A stretch of DNA of 64,000 nt from Zunongwangia atlantica 22II14-10F7 (lineage in GTDB: Bacteria; Bacteroidota; Bacteroidia; Flavobacteriales; Flavobacteriaceae), in contig NZ_ARYN01000003.1 in assembly GCF_002094855.1 (NCBI RefSeq), positions 124,001-188,000 on the forward strand. The letters are read 5' to 3'. Below are positions 53,299 through 62,846 of the stretch, piece after piece. Both the position numbers and the translations under genes were made by a program. Within the stretch, counting starts at the first letter, position 1, and each line of letters begins with the position of its first letter. The notes under the pieces were generated by a model. The model was not told where the DNA came from and made no database searches. It saw nothing but the letters and a program-made list of their open reading frames with translations.

Positions 53299-54390
53299 CT
53301 ACAACTTTTTTGATCCCTGTCCAATCTCGTCACAAATATAGTGTCCATTTTCACAATAGACAACTAACTCGTTCTTAACAAATTCCAAAATCTCTTCCTT
53401 ATTTTTAGAAGGATATAACATATGCACGTTTGCACCTGCGTCTAAAGTGAAACAAACCGGGATTTTACTTTCCTCCCGCTTTTCCCAAATTTTATTGATA
53501 ATTGCCAGTGTGTTTGGTTTCATCAACAAAAAATATGGGTCGCTACTCATCATCATTCCGTGAAGAGTAAGTGCTTCGCGCTCTACAATTTTAATAAACT
53601 GCCCTAAATCGCCCTGCTCAAAAACAGGAATCAATGCAGATAGATGATCATGCGCCTGGTTAAATCTGGCTTCGGCAAAAGGATGGCCATGCATTAAATT
53701 ATGCCCTACTGTACTACTTACTTTCTTTTTGCCTTTATCTACCAGCAAAATAGTATCCTGAAAATCTTTAAAAACATCGGCAATTTTAAATGGATATTCT
53801 ATTCCATATTCGTCGCTACTGAACGGGATTTCTTTGTGTGCACCCCAAACCACAAGATCGCCTTTTACACTTCTACAAGCGCTACCGCTACCTAATCTTG
53901 CTAAAAACGATGCTTTTTTATAAAAATAATCTTCGGTAACCTCAGGAAACAACTCCTTTTCGAGGCTCATTACACAAAGTGCCAAAGCACTCATTCCACT
54001 AGCCGAAGAAGCAATCCCGCTACTATGTGGAAAAGAATTTTCTGAAACCACCTCAAACTTAAATTGCTTTAAATAAGCGCAATAAGGTAAAATTCGTTTA
54101 AAAAAAGCTGCAATTTTAGGTTTAAAGCTCTCTTTTTTAACGCCTTCGAAGATCACATCGAACTCGATTTCTTCGGAAATTTGATTCTCCTCAGAAACTT
54201 TAACATAGTTCAATGTAGTGGTAGTTTTGCAGTTTTTTAGCGTAAAACTTACTGATGGGTTTGCCGGAATTTGATTTTCCTTTTTCCCCCAATATTTAAC
54301 AAGTGCTATATTACTTGGGGCTTCCCAGCATACCGATCCACTTTTTGCAACAGTTTTTAGACCTGTTGCAATAAACTCCTTATCAGGCAT
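53299..54390 (-). CDS. mvaD: Diphosphomevalonate decarboxylase
   Basis: ATP-dependent decarboxylase giving isopentenyl diphosphate. The 363-residue GHMP protein has WEAPSNIALVKYWGKKE (22-38), SSGIASSASGMSAL (ATP loop), and FTLDAGANVHML, where the catalytic Asp and Asn are retained. It leads the isoprenoid operon, with the mevalonate kinase 60 bp downstream. No upstream mevalonate genes (HMG-CoA synthase or reductase) lie in the window. Confidence 0.92.
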   Translation of the reverse strand: MPDKEFIATGLKTVAKSGSVCWEAPSNIALVKYWGKKENQIPANPSVSFTLKNCKTTTTLNYVKVSEENQISEEIEFDVIFEGVKKESFKPKIAAFFKRILPYCAYLKQFKFEVVSENSFPHSSGIASSASGMSALALCVMSLEKELFPEVTEDYFYKKASFLARLGSGSACRSVKGDLVVWGAHKEIPFSSDEYGIEYPFKIADVFKDFQDTILLVDKGKKKVSSTVGHNLMHGHPFAEARFNQAHDHLSALIPVFEQGDLGQFIKIVEREALTLHGMMMSSDPYFLLMKPNTLAIINKIWEKREESKIPVCFTLDAGANVHMLYPSKNKEEILEFVKNELVVYCENGHYICDEIGQGSKKL

Positions 54391-54493
54391 TTTTCAATAG
54401 ATTTTCAGCAAATATATGCTTTTAAATTTTTCCCGATAAATGAGCAACAAAGCATTTTTTTTGCTATTTTTAAATACAAATCTAACCTGATTC

Positions 54494-54970
54494 ATGAACT
54501 CTAAGCTGCTCATTCGCAGCGTAACAGCTACCGCAGTTTGTCTTGTTTTTGGCTTTTTGGGGATTATTGCTCTTCAAAACGGACTCGACTCCTGGTATGC
54601 TACGTTGCAAAAACCATGGTTTACACCGCCAGAATTTTTATTTGGCCCGGTGTGGACGATAATGTACGTACTTATCGGGATTTCAGCAGGATTGGTTTGG
54701 AGCAAAGGCTTTTATCACAAATGGGTTAAAACAGCGCTTTATCATTTTGGCTTCATTTTATTACTTAATGCGTTTTGGTTTCTTTTTTTCTTTGGCCTTC
54801 ACGAACCAATGATTGCATTTATGGCTATAAGCGCCGTTTTCATTTTATTGTTAATCACCATTAAATGGTTTAAAATCGTAAATACAATCTCGGCCTACCT
54901 TCTTATTCCTTACGCCGTTTGGGTGCTTTATCTGGTTGCTTTTACTTTTGAGTTTTGGCGAATTAACTAA
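54494..54970 (+). CDS. tspO: TspO/MBR family protein
   Basis: A 158-residue five-helix membrane protein with the family Trp-rich signature (LQKPWFTPPE, FGPVWTIMYVLIGISAG). Bacterial TspO binds porphyrins and tetrapyrroles and tunes stress responses. It is divergent from the diphosphomevalonate decarboxylase gene and overlaps the convergent flavoprotein gene by 8 bp. Confidence 0.93.
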   Translation: MNSKLLIRSVTATAVCLVFGFLGIIALQNGLDSWYATLQKPWFTPPEFLFGPVWTIMYVLIGISAGLVWSKGFYHKWVKTALYHFGFILLLNAFWFLFFFGLHEPMIAFMAISAVFILLLITIKWFKIVNTISAYLLIPYAVWVLYLVAFTFEFWRIN

Positions 54971-56180
54971 TCCCAGCAATCGCTTTTGCCGCTATAAATC
55001 CACCCGTCCAGGCATTCTGAAAATTAAAGCCTCCGGTAATTGCATCAATATTCAAGACTTCTCCTGCTAAATAAAGATTCTCATATTTTTTACTGCGGAA
55101 AGCTTTAAAATCGATTTCCTTTAAGTCTATGCCACCTGCCGTTACAAATTCATCCTTAAAGGTACTTTTTCCATTTACGCTGAATTCTCCTTTACAAAGC
55201 TGGAGCGCTAGTTGATCGAGTTGCTTTTTTGAAACATTTGCCCAAACCTCATCTTCTGGAATTCCTGAAGCTTTTACCAATTTAACCCAAAGACGCTTTG
55301 GAAGTTCAAATTGGGCATATTTGATCACTTTTTGTTTTGCTGAAGACTCTTTTAATCGGATTAAGTCTTCACTGATTGATTCTGGATTAAAACCTGGCAC
55401 CCAATTCACCAATATCGAAAATTGGTAATTACATTCATTTAAATCTCGTGCTCCCCAGGCTGAAAGTTTTAAAATTCCGGGGCCACTCATTCCCCAATGC
55501 GTAATAAGCAGCGGACCTTCGCTTTCTAATCCTGAGTTTGGAATTTTCACTTCAGCAAACGTAGAAATACCCGCTAAATCTTTAATTCTAGGATCTTTGA
55601 TATTGAAAGTGAATAAAGATGGCACAGCATCGACCATTTTATGCCCCAAATCCTTCAAAATATCCCACATTTTGGGATTACTTCCGGTAGCAATTACCAG
55701 TTCATCACAACTAAAATTGGTTTTTGTACTTTCTACAAGCCAAGATTCGTTATTTTTTTGAATGTTTTTTACAGGTTGCCCGGTAAGAACTTTAATCCCT
55801 AATCGCCTGGTTTCAGAAAGAAAACAATCGATTATCGTTTCAGAAGTATTAGTAACCGGAAACATTCTTCCGTCGTCTTCGGTTTTTAGTTCTACTCCGC
55901 GATCGACAAACCAACCAATGGTATCGCCCGTCATAAAACTATGAAAAGGGCCAATTAATTCCTTTTCTCCCCGCGGATAATTACGGGTTAAATCTTTGGG
56001 TATAAATTCAGCATGCGTAACATTACAACGCCCGCCACCAGAAATTTTAACTTTAGACAATACATTTTTACCACGCTCTAAAATGGCGATTTTTAATTCG
56101 GGATTAAAATTCGCCACATTTATCGCGGTAAAGAAACCGGCAGCTCCACCTCCAACAATCAACACGTCATAATGCGCCAT
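54963..56180 (-). CDS. HI0933/BaiN-like flavoprotein
   Basis: A 405-residue FAD-dependent protein of the HI0933/YhiN family. It shows VLIVGGGAAGFFTA (Rossmann, about 6-19), KVKISGGGRCNVTH (43-56), and the C-terminal TGGFNFQNAWTGG motif typical of the family. The reaction is unknown. It overlaps tspO by 8 bp tail to tail and lies 27 bp downstream of the phosphodiesterase gene. Confidence 0.92.
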   Translation of the reverse strand: MAHYDVLIVGGGAAGFFTAINVANFNPELKIAILERGKNVLSKVKISGGGRCNVTHAEFIPKDLTRNYPRGEKELIGPFHSFMTGDTIGWFVDRGVELKTEDDGRMFPVTNTSETIIDCFLSETRRLGIKVLTGQPVKNIQKNNESWLVESTKTNFSCDELVIATGSNPKMWDILKDLGHKMVDAVPSLFTFNIKDPRIKDLAGISTFAEVKIPNSGLESEGPLLITHWGMSGPGILKLSAWGARDLNECNYQFSILVNWVPGFNPESISEDLIRLKESSAKQKVIKYAQFELPKRLWVKLVKASGIPEDEVWANVSKKQLDQLALQLCKGEFSVNGKSTFKDEFVTAGGIDLKEIDFKAFRSKKYENLYLAGEVLNIDAITGGFNFQNAWTGGFIAAKAIAGIS

Positions 56181-56207
56181 ACCTTCCTTTAAAAAATCTA
56201 TTTTATA

Positions 56208-56873
56208 TTATAATCGATCTGGAAAATCTGTAAAAATACCATCGACACCAAGGGCTTTCATTTTCTTGATCTTCTCTGGTTTATTTACTGTCCAAACATT
56301 AATTTTTATACCATTCCTGTGGCAGTCTGCTAGATAATCCCTGGTTACCAGTTTGTAGTAAGGATGAATTGCAACGGCCTTTAAGTGTCTTGCTTGCAAG
56401 AAAGCAATACTTAGATCGTCGTCTGTTAGCACCGCGACAGGAATTTCTGGGTTTAAGCTTCTAAGGCTCATTAATTCATTAAAATTGAAGCTGGAAATAA
56501 GGATTCTTGAACCCGGATATTTTTGAAGACATTTTAAAACCGGTTCGGCAGTACCTTCGCCTTTCAATTCAATATTTAAAATCACTTTATCCTGAATAAG
56601 TTCCAGAACTTCTTCTAAAGTAGGAATACGATAACCTTCTTTGGTTTTAAGGGATTTAATTTCAGAAAGACTTTTATTGCCTACCATCCCGGTTCCAGAA
56701 GTTGTTGTTTCCAGTTCTTCATCGTGAATTACCACCAGCTCTCCCGTTTTACACAGATGCACATCGATCTCGATCATATCTACTCTTAGCAATAATGCTT
56801 TTTTGATACTTTCTAGCGTGTTTTCTGCGACGTGACCTTTCGCCCCACGATGCCCAATTTTTAAAGTTGCCAT
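56208..56873 (-). CDS. Glycerophosphodiester phosphodiesterase
   Basis: Hydrolyses glycerophosphodiesters to glycerol-3-phosphate and an alcohol. The 221-residue GDPD protein has GHRGAKGHVAENTL (His8, Glu17), EIDVHLCKTGELVVIHD (Glu35, Asp37, His50), and the C-terminal VNKPEKIKKMKALGVDGIFTD-type ending. There is no signal peptide, so it is probably cytoplasmic. It is the first gene of the two-gene unit with the HI0933-like flavoprotein. Confidence 0.92.
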   Translation of the reverse strand: MATLKIGHRGAKGHVAENTLESIKKALLLRVDMIEIDVHLCKTGELVVIHDEELETTTSGTGMVGNKSLSEIKSLKTKEGYRIPTLEEVLELIQDKVILNIELKGEGTAEPVLKCLQKYPGSRILISSFNFNELMSLRSLNPEIPVAVLTDDDLSIAFLQARHLKAVAIHPYYKLVTRDYLADCHRNGIKINVWTVNKPEKIKKMKALGVDGIFTDFPDRL

Positions 56874-57030
56874 TTATTTAGTTTGTTGTTAGTTAGTTTT
56901 ATTCAAATAATTCTTAGTTCAAAAAATTAAAACCGGCATCTCTTTAGAAATGCTTAGGACAACTTAACATTTTTTTTGCGCTCACCATGATTAAATTGAC
57001 TCGATTTCAAACCACTAAAATGCAAATTTT

Positions 57031-57879
57031 ATGAATGAACCAAAAACCTTTCCGCAACAAGATCAAAAACAACCGGGTGATCAACACAAAATGAATCCCC
57101 AACCAATGATCATTAGAAACGATTATAAAGGTAGTGAAAAGTTGAAAGGCAAAAACGCATTAATTACCGGTGGAGACAGTGGTATTGGGCAAAGCGTAGC
57201 AGTTCACTTTGCACGTGAAGGCGCAAATATTGCTATTATTTACCTTGAAGAAGATGAGGATGCGCTAGAGACAAAAAAACTTATAGAGGCCGAAGGACAA
57301 AATTGTTTTTTAATAGAGGGCGACATTAAAAACCCAGAATTTTGTAAAAAAGCAGTAAATCATGTCGTTACAGAATTTGGCAGTCTCGATATTTTGATCA
57401 ATAATGCCGCAGTTCAATTCCCAAAAGATGAAATTAAGGAGATTAGTATAGATCAACTTAAAGAAACTTTTGAAACGAATATTTACCCTTATTTCTATAT
57501 CTTGAAAGAAGCCTTAGATCATCTAAAAGAAAATGCAAGCATTGTAAATACTACATCTGTAACTTCTTATCGTGGTAGTTCTCATTTATTGGATTATGCC
57601 AGCAGTAAAGGTGCAATTACAAGCTTTACAAGGAGTTTATCGTCGATGCTGGTTTCTAAAGGAATCAGAGTAAACGCAGTTGCACCAGGCCCAATCTGGA
57701 CGCCACTAATACCTGCTACTTTTGACGATGTTACCGAATTTGGGCAAAAGGTGCCGATGGGACGCGCGGGACAACCAGGAGAAGTCGCTCCAGCTTATGT
57801 TTTCCTAGCCAGTGAAGATAGTAGCTATATTACCGGGCAAACCATTCATGTAAATGGTGGCGAATTAATTGGCGGATAA
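57031..57879 (+). CDS. SDR-family oxidoreductase (YghA-like)
   Basis: A 282-residue NAD(P)-dependent short-chain dehydrogenase with a hydrophilic N-terminal extension (1-40), the cofactor loop TGGDSGIG (46-53), NNAA near 125, and the catalytic Ser176, Tyr189 and Lys193. The long N-terminus and C-terminal YITGQTIHVNGGE fit the YghA/general-stress SDR group. It is followed 26 bp later by a YetF-like gene, which suits a stress operon. Substrate unknown. Confidence 0.93.
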   Translation: MNEPKTFPQQDQKQPGDQHKMNPQPMIIRNDYKGSEKLKGKNALITGGDSGIGQSVAVHFAREGANIAIIYLEEDEDALETKKLIEAEGQNCFLIEGDIKNPEFCKKAVNHVVTEFGSLDILINNAAVQFPKDEIKEISIDQLKETFETNIYPYFYILKEALDHLKENASIVNTTSVTSYRGSSHLLDYASSKGAITSFTRSLSSMLVSKGIRVNAVAPGPIWTPLIPATFDDVTEFGQKVPMGRAGQPGEVAPAYVFLASEDSSYITGQTIHVNGGELIGG

Positions 57880-57905
57880 ATTAACGAAACACAAAAAATA
57901 AAAAC

Positions 57906-58424
57906 ATGGAAAAATGGTTTGAAGCGTCAGGAACAAGTTTAGTTGCTATCACCTTAAGCGCAATAGGAATATTTATCTTAGTCATCTTATATACAAGAAT
58001 CGCAGGGAAACGAAGTTTTTCCAAAATGTCTAGTTTTGATTTTGCGATGACCATAGCAAGTGGGAGTATCTTGGCTTCAACCATTGTATTAAAAAATGTA
58101 AGTTTAGTTCAGGGTGCCGTAGCTCTGCTTGTTGTCTATATTTTACAACTGGTCACTGCTTATTTAAGAAGATATCCGGCTTTTCAGAAAATAACTGATA
58201 ACGATCCTATTCTGCTTATGAAAGATGGAGAGATTTATTACGATAATTTAAAGAAGGCCCGGGTAACCGAATCTGATCTTCGCGGAAAACTTAGAGAAGC
58301 GAATGTGATCCAACTTTCTGAAGTAAGGGCCGTTGTTTTTGAAACCACAGGTGATGTTTCTGTACTACATTCCGCAGACAAAAAATTAGAAGATTGGATA
58401 ATTAAAGATGTAAATCGAAAATAG
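57906..58424 (+). CDS. DUF421/YetF domain membrane protein
   Basis: A 172-residue protein with N-terminal membrane helices (about 15-35, 70-90) and a cytoplasmic YetF domain with KMSSFDFAMTIASGSI and LRGKLREANV. Function unknown; members are often linked to spores or general stress. It sits in a probable operon behind the SDR gene. Confidence 0.88.
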   Translation: MEKWFEASGTSLVAITLSAIGIFILVILYTRIAGKRSFSKMSSFDFAMTIASGSILASTIVLKNVSLVQGAVALLVVYILQLVTAYLRRYPAFQKITDNDPILLMKDGEIYYDNLKKARVTESDLRGKLREANVIQLSEVRAVVFETTGDVSVLHSADKKLEDWIIKDVNRK

Positions 58425-58480
58425 TAATTTGCGCAGGTAATTTTTACTTAACAGTCGAGAATAATCTATTACTCTAAAAA

Positions 58481-59092
58481 ATGTACCAGCCAAAAAAATA
58501 CATAAAGGATGATCCTGAATTTATCTTCCAGTTTATACAGAAGCATCCTTTTGCGACTATGGTGAGTAAGCTAGACAACTTTATTGCTACTCATGTTCCG
58601 GTTTTGATTGAAGGCAATGCAGAAAACTTTAGATTATACGCTCATATTGCCAATCATAACGAGCAATTAGAAACTTTAAAAGACGATGCTGAAGTTTTAC
58701 TTATTTTTAGTGGCGCACAAGGCTATGTAAGTTCTTCCTGGTACGCAGAAAAAGACATTAGCACCTGGGATTATTCAGCCGTGCATATAAATGCTCACAT
58801 AAAACTTCAAACTAAAGAAGAATTAGAAAGCTCTTTAAAAAAACTGGTAAATACTTTCGAAAATCGACAAAATTCGCCTTTGTTCTATGATGAAATTCCG
58901 GAGCAAATGCTTTTGGATCACTTGCCACTAATCACTGGATTTTGGGCTAAACCTTTTAAAATTCAAGGAATCGCAAAATTACACCAAGGATACAAAAAAG
59001 AAGATATAGCATCTTCTATAGATCATTTAGAAAAAGGTGATTCACAGCAAAAATCACTTGCTAAGGATATTAAGGAAGAGAATAATTTGTAG
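58481..59092 (+). CDS. FMN-binding negative transcriptional regulator-like (PaiB family)
   Basis: A 203-residue split-barrel flavin-binding protein starting MYQPKKYIKDDPEF with the typical HPFATMVS and VSSSWYAEKDISTWDYSAVH motifs of the PaiB family. No DNA-binding domain is visible, so despite the family name it may be a flavin-dependent enzyme or sensor. It ends 20 bp from the convergent lipoprotein gene. Confidence 0.88.
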   Translation: MYQPKKYIKDDPEFIFQFIQKHPFATMVSKLDNFIATHVPVLIEGNAENFRLYAHIANHNEQLETLKDDAEVLLIFSGAQGYVSSSWYAEKDISTWDYSAVHINAHIKLQTKEELESSLKKLVNTFENRQNSPLFYDEIPEQMLLDHLPLITGFWAKPFKIQGIAKLHQGYKKEDIASSIDHLEKGDSQQKSLAKDIKEENNL

Positions 59093-59111
59093 AAATACTC
59101 TTTACAAGTCT

Positions 59112-59591
59112 TTACAAGCTAATTCTCACATAATCAGCAAGAACACAGTTTTCAAGGTAATCACATCCCAGCTTTAAAATTTCTCCTTCAAAGGTATAAT
59201 AACGACCTTTATCACTTACCGTACTAAAAAAATTCAGTTTTGTCTTTTCCATGATTTGCTGCTGGTGATCCTCGAAATTCGCATACTCATCATAATTAAG
59301 TATAATTCTACTCTCTTCTATGGTAAAGCTTCCTTCGTGCCGGCTTAAGTAACCAATAATTTCGTGTGTTTCAGAATCTTCAACAAATTCCTCTTTACGG
59401 TAAGCCCCATCTTCAGAAAAAATTATTTGCGAAATAAAAATATAATCTATACCATCAAGCGCTTCATAGTAATTTTCACTTGGGACCATGGTAAATTCCC
59501 ACGCACCAACAATATCTTGATTAATCACTTCCTCATCACTGCATCCCAACGCAAGTAAGCTAAGAATTAGAACAGGTAAAAATTTCTTCAT
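59112..59591 (-). CDS. Small lipocalin-like lipoprotein
   Basis: A 159-residue protein from ATG 59591, chosen over an earlier in-frame ATG (59660) because it gives a clean lipoprotein signal with Cys17 (LLALGC). After residue 30 it has GAWEFTMVPSEN and alternating beta strands, like lipocalin-type DUFs of Bacteroidetes. Two cysteines near the C-terminus (LGCDYLENC) could form a disulfide. Function unknown. It lies 72 bp downstream of the VOC gene. Confidence 0.72.
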   Translation of the reverse strand: MKKFLPVLILSLLALGCSDEEVINQDIVGAWEFTMVPSENYYEALDGIDYIFISQIIFSEDGAYRKEEFVEDSETHEIIGYLSRHEGSFTIEESRIILNYDEYANFEDHQQQIMEKTKLNFFSTVSDKGRYYTFEGEILKLGCDYLENCVLADYVRISL

Positions 59592-59663
59592 AATAAACAC
59601 TTTCTTTTCAAGTAGATGCCAAAAACTTAAAAAGGTTGCTTTAAATATGAAAAACAGCAATAA

Positions 59664-60089
59664 TTAAGACCGATTTTCATCAAAATTAATCATCCATTTT
59701 ACTCCGTACTTATCTGTAAAACTCCCATAATAAGCACCCCAAAATGTATCCTGAAGTTCCATTTCAACAGCACCATCTATAGAGAGTCCGTTATACAAAC
59801 GATCGGCCTCTTTCCTACTTTCAGGATGAAGTGAAATGTACATATTATTACCAGGCTTAAATTGATGTCCCATAGAAGGCAAGATATCTGAACCCATTAG
59901 TATTACACCTTCAGCAATTGGTAAAGCGATATGTAAAGTTCGATTTTGCTCGTCTTCAGTTAACTTATTGGCATCTGGGGTTTCATTCATCTTAAGAAAT
60001 GCCATAAACTCACCTCCAAATATGGCTTTATAAAAATGAAAAGCATCTGCGGCATCTCCATCAAAATTCAGGTAATAATTCACTTTCAT
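59664..60089 (-). CDS. VOC/PhnB-like glyoxalase-fold protein
   Basis: A 141-residue vicinal-oxygen-chelate protein with MKVNYYLNFDGDAADAF and the C-terminal FWGAYYGSFTDKYGVKWMIN motif of the PhnB/DUF1428-like group. It probably binds a metal or small ligand, but the function is unspecific from sequence. It stands alone, divergent from the Tat-exported phosphoesterase gene. Confidence 0.88.
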   Translation of the reverse strand: MKVNYYLNFDGDAADAFHFYKAIFGGEFMAFLKMNETPDANKLTEDEQNRTLHIALPIAEGVILMGSDILPSMGHQFKPGNNMYISLHPESRKEADRLYNGLSIDGAVEMELQDTFWGAYYGSFTDKYGVKWMINFDENRS

Positions 60090-60247
60090 GATTACGGTTA
60101 TTTTTATTTAGTTATTTAAATATAAGAAAGTTATGCCTATTTTTTATCCCGTTCTAAACGAATAACGAGCTATTAATATTCAGTTAATACGGCTAGAAAA
60201 AATCTTATCTATTTTTATCGAAATTCAATCCTAACCGAATTAATCTA

Positions 60248-61150
60248 ATGAAAAGAAGATCTTTATTAAAAGGGCTTGGTGCTGCTGCCTTGGCACCATC
60301 ATTATCTTTCACCTCAAAATTTCGAACTGAAAAACCTGTTTTACGTATAGCGCATATTACAGATGTTCATCTTAAAGATGATCTTGGCGCTCCTAAAAAG
60401 TTTGAGCGTTGTTTACATCATATTCAGCAACATTCACCTAAAGTAGATCTTATCCTTAATGGCGGGGATATTGTTTTTGATATGAACAAAGAAAAACTTA
60501 ACGATATCGATGCTCAGTGGAAATTAATGGAATCGATAATGAAAAATGAAAATGATATCCCTGTAAAATATTGCCTGGGAAACCATGATGTTTGGTGGAA
60601 TGAAGATTCTAAAGATGAAGTATTCTACGGAAAAAAATATTCTTTAGATCGTTTAGAGTTAGAAAAACCCTATTACAGTTTTTCACAAAACGGCTGGAAG
60701 TTTATCATTTTAGACAGCACCCATCAGGATATCGACGATACCTGGTACATTGGTAAACTTGGTAACAAACAGATGGAATGGCTTAGTTCAGAATTAAAAA
60801 ATACCCCTGAAAAAACACCAATCTTGATAATGTCTCACATCCCAATTTTAACATCGGTTTTAATGATACAGGATAATGTAATTAACCGCTGGGAGTTTTT
60901 AGGTGGCGATATGCATACCGATTGCGCGCAGTTAACAGATTTGTTTTATGAGTATCCTAACGTAAAACTTTGTCTTAGCGGGCATATACATATGCGAGAC
61001 AAAGTGGTGTATAATGATGTTACTTATATTTGTGATGGTGCAGTTAGTGGTGCCTGGTGGAATGGGATTCGCCGGCAAACCAACCCAGGTTATGGATTAA
61101 TCGATCTTTATGCAGATGGCAGCTTTAACGAAAGCTACATTAATTATTGA
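60248..61150 (+). CDS. Tat-exported metallophosphoesterase
   Basis: A 300-residue calcineurin-like phosphoesterase. The N-terminus MKRRSLLKGLGAAALAPS is a twin-arginine-type signal (RRSLLKG). Metal-binding motifs are ITDVHLKD, NGGDIVFD, LGNHDVWW, SHIP and SGHIHMRD, all intact. It resembles the 3',5'-cyclic-AMP phosphodiesterase CpdA-like and alkaline-phosphatase-like groups exported to the periplasm. It is followed by a strong bidirectional terminator. Confidence 0.9.
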   Translation: MKRRSLLKGLGAAALAPSLSFTSKFRTEKPVLRIAHITDVHLKDDLGAPKKFERCLHHIQQHSPKVDLILNGGDIVFDMNKEKLNDIDAQWKLMESIMKNENDIPVKYCLGNHDVWWNEDSKDEVFYGKKYSLDRLELEKPYYSFSQNGWKFIILDSTHQDIDDTWYIGKLGNKQMEWLSSELKNTPEKTPILIMSHIPILTSVLMIQDNVINRWEFLGGDMHTDCAQLTDLFYEYPNVKLCLSGHIHMRDKVVYNDVTYICDGAVSGAWWNGIRRQTNPGYGLIDLYADGSFNESYINY

Positions 61151-61252
61151 AATAAGAGATATATTATAAAGTAAACTACCTCGAGGCATTCCTTGGAAAC
61201 AAATTTTTAATTTCAAAGCAAGCCTCGGCGTATTATACCCTTTGGAGGTAAT

Positions 61253-61282
61253 AAAAAAGCTCCTTTTAAAAGGAGCTTTTTT
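61253..61282. terminator. Bidirectional Rho-independent terminator
   Basis: Six A, then GCTCCTTTT pairing with AAAAGGAGC, then six T: a perfect symmetrical hairpin usable on both strands. It lies between the plus-strand phosphoesterase (ends 61150) and the minus-strand 142-residue gene (ends 61286). Confidence 0.92.
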
Positions 61283-61285
61283 ATT

Positions 61286-61714
61286 TTATCTATCACCAGC
61301 AGTTGCGGCAAGGTAACCAATACCCTGCAACACATCTTCTTTTTCCTCTAGATCTGTAATCATTAAGGTTTTATTACTGATGTCATATCTTTGATCGAAA
61401 ATTAGAAAAGCTTTTTCTAAGAACAAGCCGATATAAAATTTAGACGGCCGGTGTAGACGAGCCGAATTTACACCAATCCCGTTTTTATCGATATAAATAA
61501 AACGTTTAGAAAAAGGTTTCCAGTTCGAAGAAACTTTAATTTCGAAATCTGAATCTTTTAATCGCTTTAAAAATTCAGCTACAACATTCTCATTATAATG
61601 TTGATCTAAAAAGCTTTTTAAATCATCATAAAAATGGGAACTATTAATAATCTGATTGGAGCGGGATACCATATTGTACACCTTTAAATGCGCCCCGGTG
61701 TAGGTTAATTTCAT
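61286..61714 (-). CDS. Unrecognised 142-residue protein
   Basis: No family recognised. The protein is soluble, with no signal peptide, mixed alpha/beta character, and a basic RRLK-like centre (FLKRLKDSD). It stands alone with its own terminator 4 bp after the stop and ends about 180 bp from the ROK gene. It is likely real because of its good codon use and clean boundaries. Confidence 0.65.
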   Translation of the reverse strand: MKLTYTGAHLKVYNMVSRSNQIINSSHFYDDLKSFLDQHYNENVVAEFLKRLKDSDFEIKVSSNWKPFSKRFIYIDKNGIGVNSARLHRPSKFYIGLFLEKAFLIFDQRYDISNKTLMITDLEEKEDVLQGIGYLAATAGDR

Positions 61715-61865
61715 AGCTATTCTCGGTTAGTTTAGTAAGTTCAAAATTAAACAGTTACCACGAACTTCTACGAAATTTAACATTAAAATTTCATCATTAA
61801 ATTGATAATTATAGATTTACTATAAATTACATTCTAAATATTTGGAATTAGAAATACAGCCAACA

Positions 61866-61893
61866 AAAAAGCTCCTTAGATTAAGGAGCCTTT
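61866..61893 (-). terminator. Terminator after the ROK kinase gene
   Basis: GCTCCTTA and TAAGGAGC pair around a short GAT loop, with an A run on the left that becomes a T run on the minus strand. It lies 3 bp past the ROK stop. Confidence 0.85.
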
Positions 61894-61895
61894 AA

Positions 61896-62819
61896 TTATA
61901 TAGTAGGTAATTCTTTACGAATCCGCTCCCAAAAATCTGGATTAAAGAGATAAGCAGCGCCTACAACTCCAACTTTTTCAGCTTCGGTAACAATTCTTAT
62001 ACTTGTTTTAAGCCCTTCAGCCTCAATACAATTTTCAAGTTTATCTAGAAAGTAAGCTGAAGCTTTGGCTATATTCCCGCCGATAAATAAAACGTCGGTC
62101 TCGAAAGATTTTAAATGCGGAACTAAAAATTCACATAAATTATCGCTAAAATTGGCAAAAACCCGCTTCATATTTTCAGGATCTTTTTCAATAAGCTCTT
62201 TCACTCCGCAACCAGTGATATCTTCACCGGTTAGATCGCTGTAATGATTAATTAGCCATCGCGTAGAAAAATAATCGTCGGCAATACCATCTTTAAAATC
62301 CTTATCCCATAAACAACCGTGCTCTGGCACTCCGTTTCCAGAAATTAATGGCACTTTATTTTTAAGAAAAGTTGCTCCAAAACCAGTACCAAGGGTAATC
62401 GCAATGGTATTATCTTTATTTAAATTTTCTAAAAGATCACTTCCTAAGCCAAAAGAAGAAGCATCATTTAAAAATCTTAGCTTAATTTGTCCGTTTTGGA
62501 TTTCTCTGGCAAGCCCATCGATTACAGAAACATTATAAAGACTTTCGTATTTATCGTTACGCTCGTACTTACCTATACCTTTTGCATAATCAAAAGGACC
62601 AGGAATAGCAATACCAACACCTAAAATATCATTATTGCTAACCGCCTTAATCGAATTATTTAAACAGGAAGCCCACTGTTTAAAAATGATGTCTTTAGGC
62701 GATTTATTATCAATTTTTTGGTTGTAATAGCTATTCTCTATTACAGAAAAAGAATCTAAGTCTATGGCTGCACTAGTGATATGGGTACCACCGATATCTG
62801 CGCCTATGGCTATATTCAT
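61896..62819 (-). CDS. ROK-family sugar kinase without the zinc motif
   Basis: A 307-residue actin-fold kinase of the ROK family. The phosphate-binding loop GADIGGTHIT (7-16) and catalytic Asp in LNDASSFGLG are present, but the usual CxCGxxGCxE zinc motif is missing (VPEHGCLWDK instead), so this is an atypical ROK. It lies 27 bp downstream of the truncated gene at the window edge, in one minus-strand unit. The sugar is unknown; mannose, glucose or GlcNAc are typical for the family. Confidence 0.87.
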   Translation of the reverse strand: MNIAIGADIGGTHITSAAIDLDSFSVIENSYYNQKIDNKSPKDIIFKQWASCLNNSIKAVSNNDILGVGIAIPGPFDYAKGIGKYERNDKYESLYNVSVIDGLAREIQNGQIKLRFLNDASSFGLGSDLLENLNKDNTIAITLGTGFGATFLKNKVPLISGNGVPEHGCLWDKDFKDGIADDYFSTRWLINHYSDLTGEDITGCGVKELIEKDPENMKRVFANFSDNLCEFLVPHLKSFETDVLFIGGNIAKASAYFLDKLENCIEAEGLKTSIRIVTEAEKVGVVGAAYLFNPDFWERIRKELPTI

Positions 62820-62846
62820 TTTATCTCGATTTTCGGATTATGCTCA

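Noticed and set aside
59093-59111. Short direct repeat CTTTACAAG between two convergent genes as a regulatory site
   Set aside because: Only two short copies between gene ends; too little to distinguish from chance.
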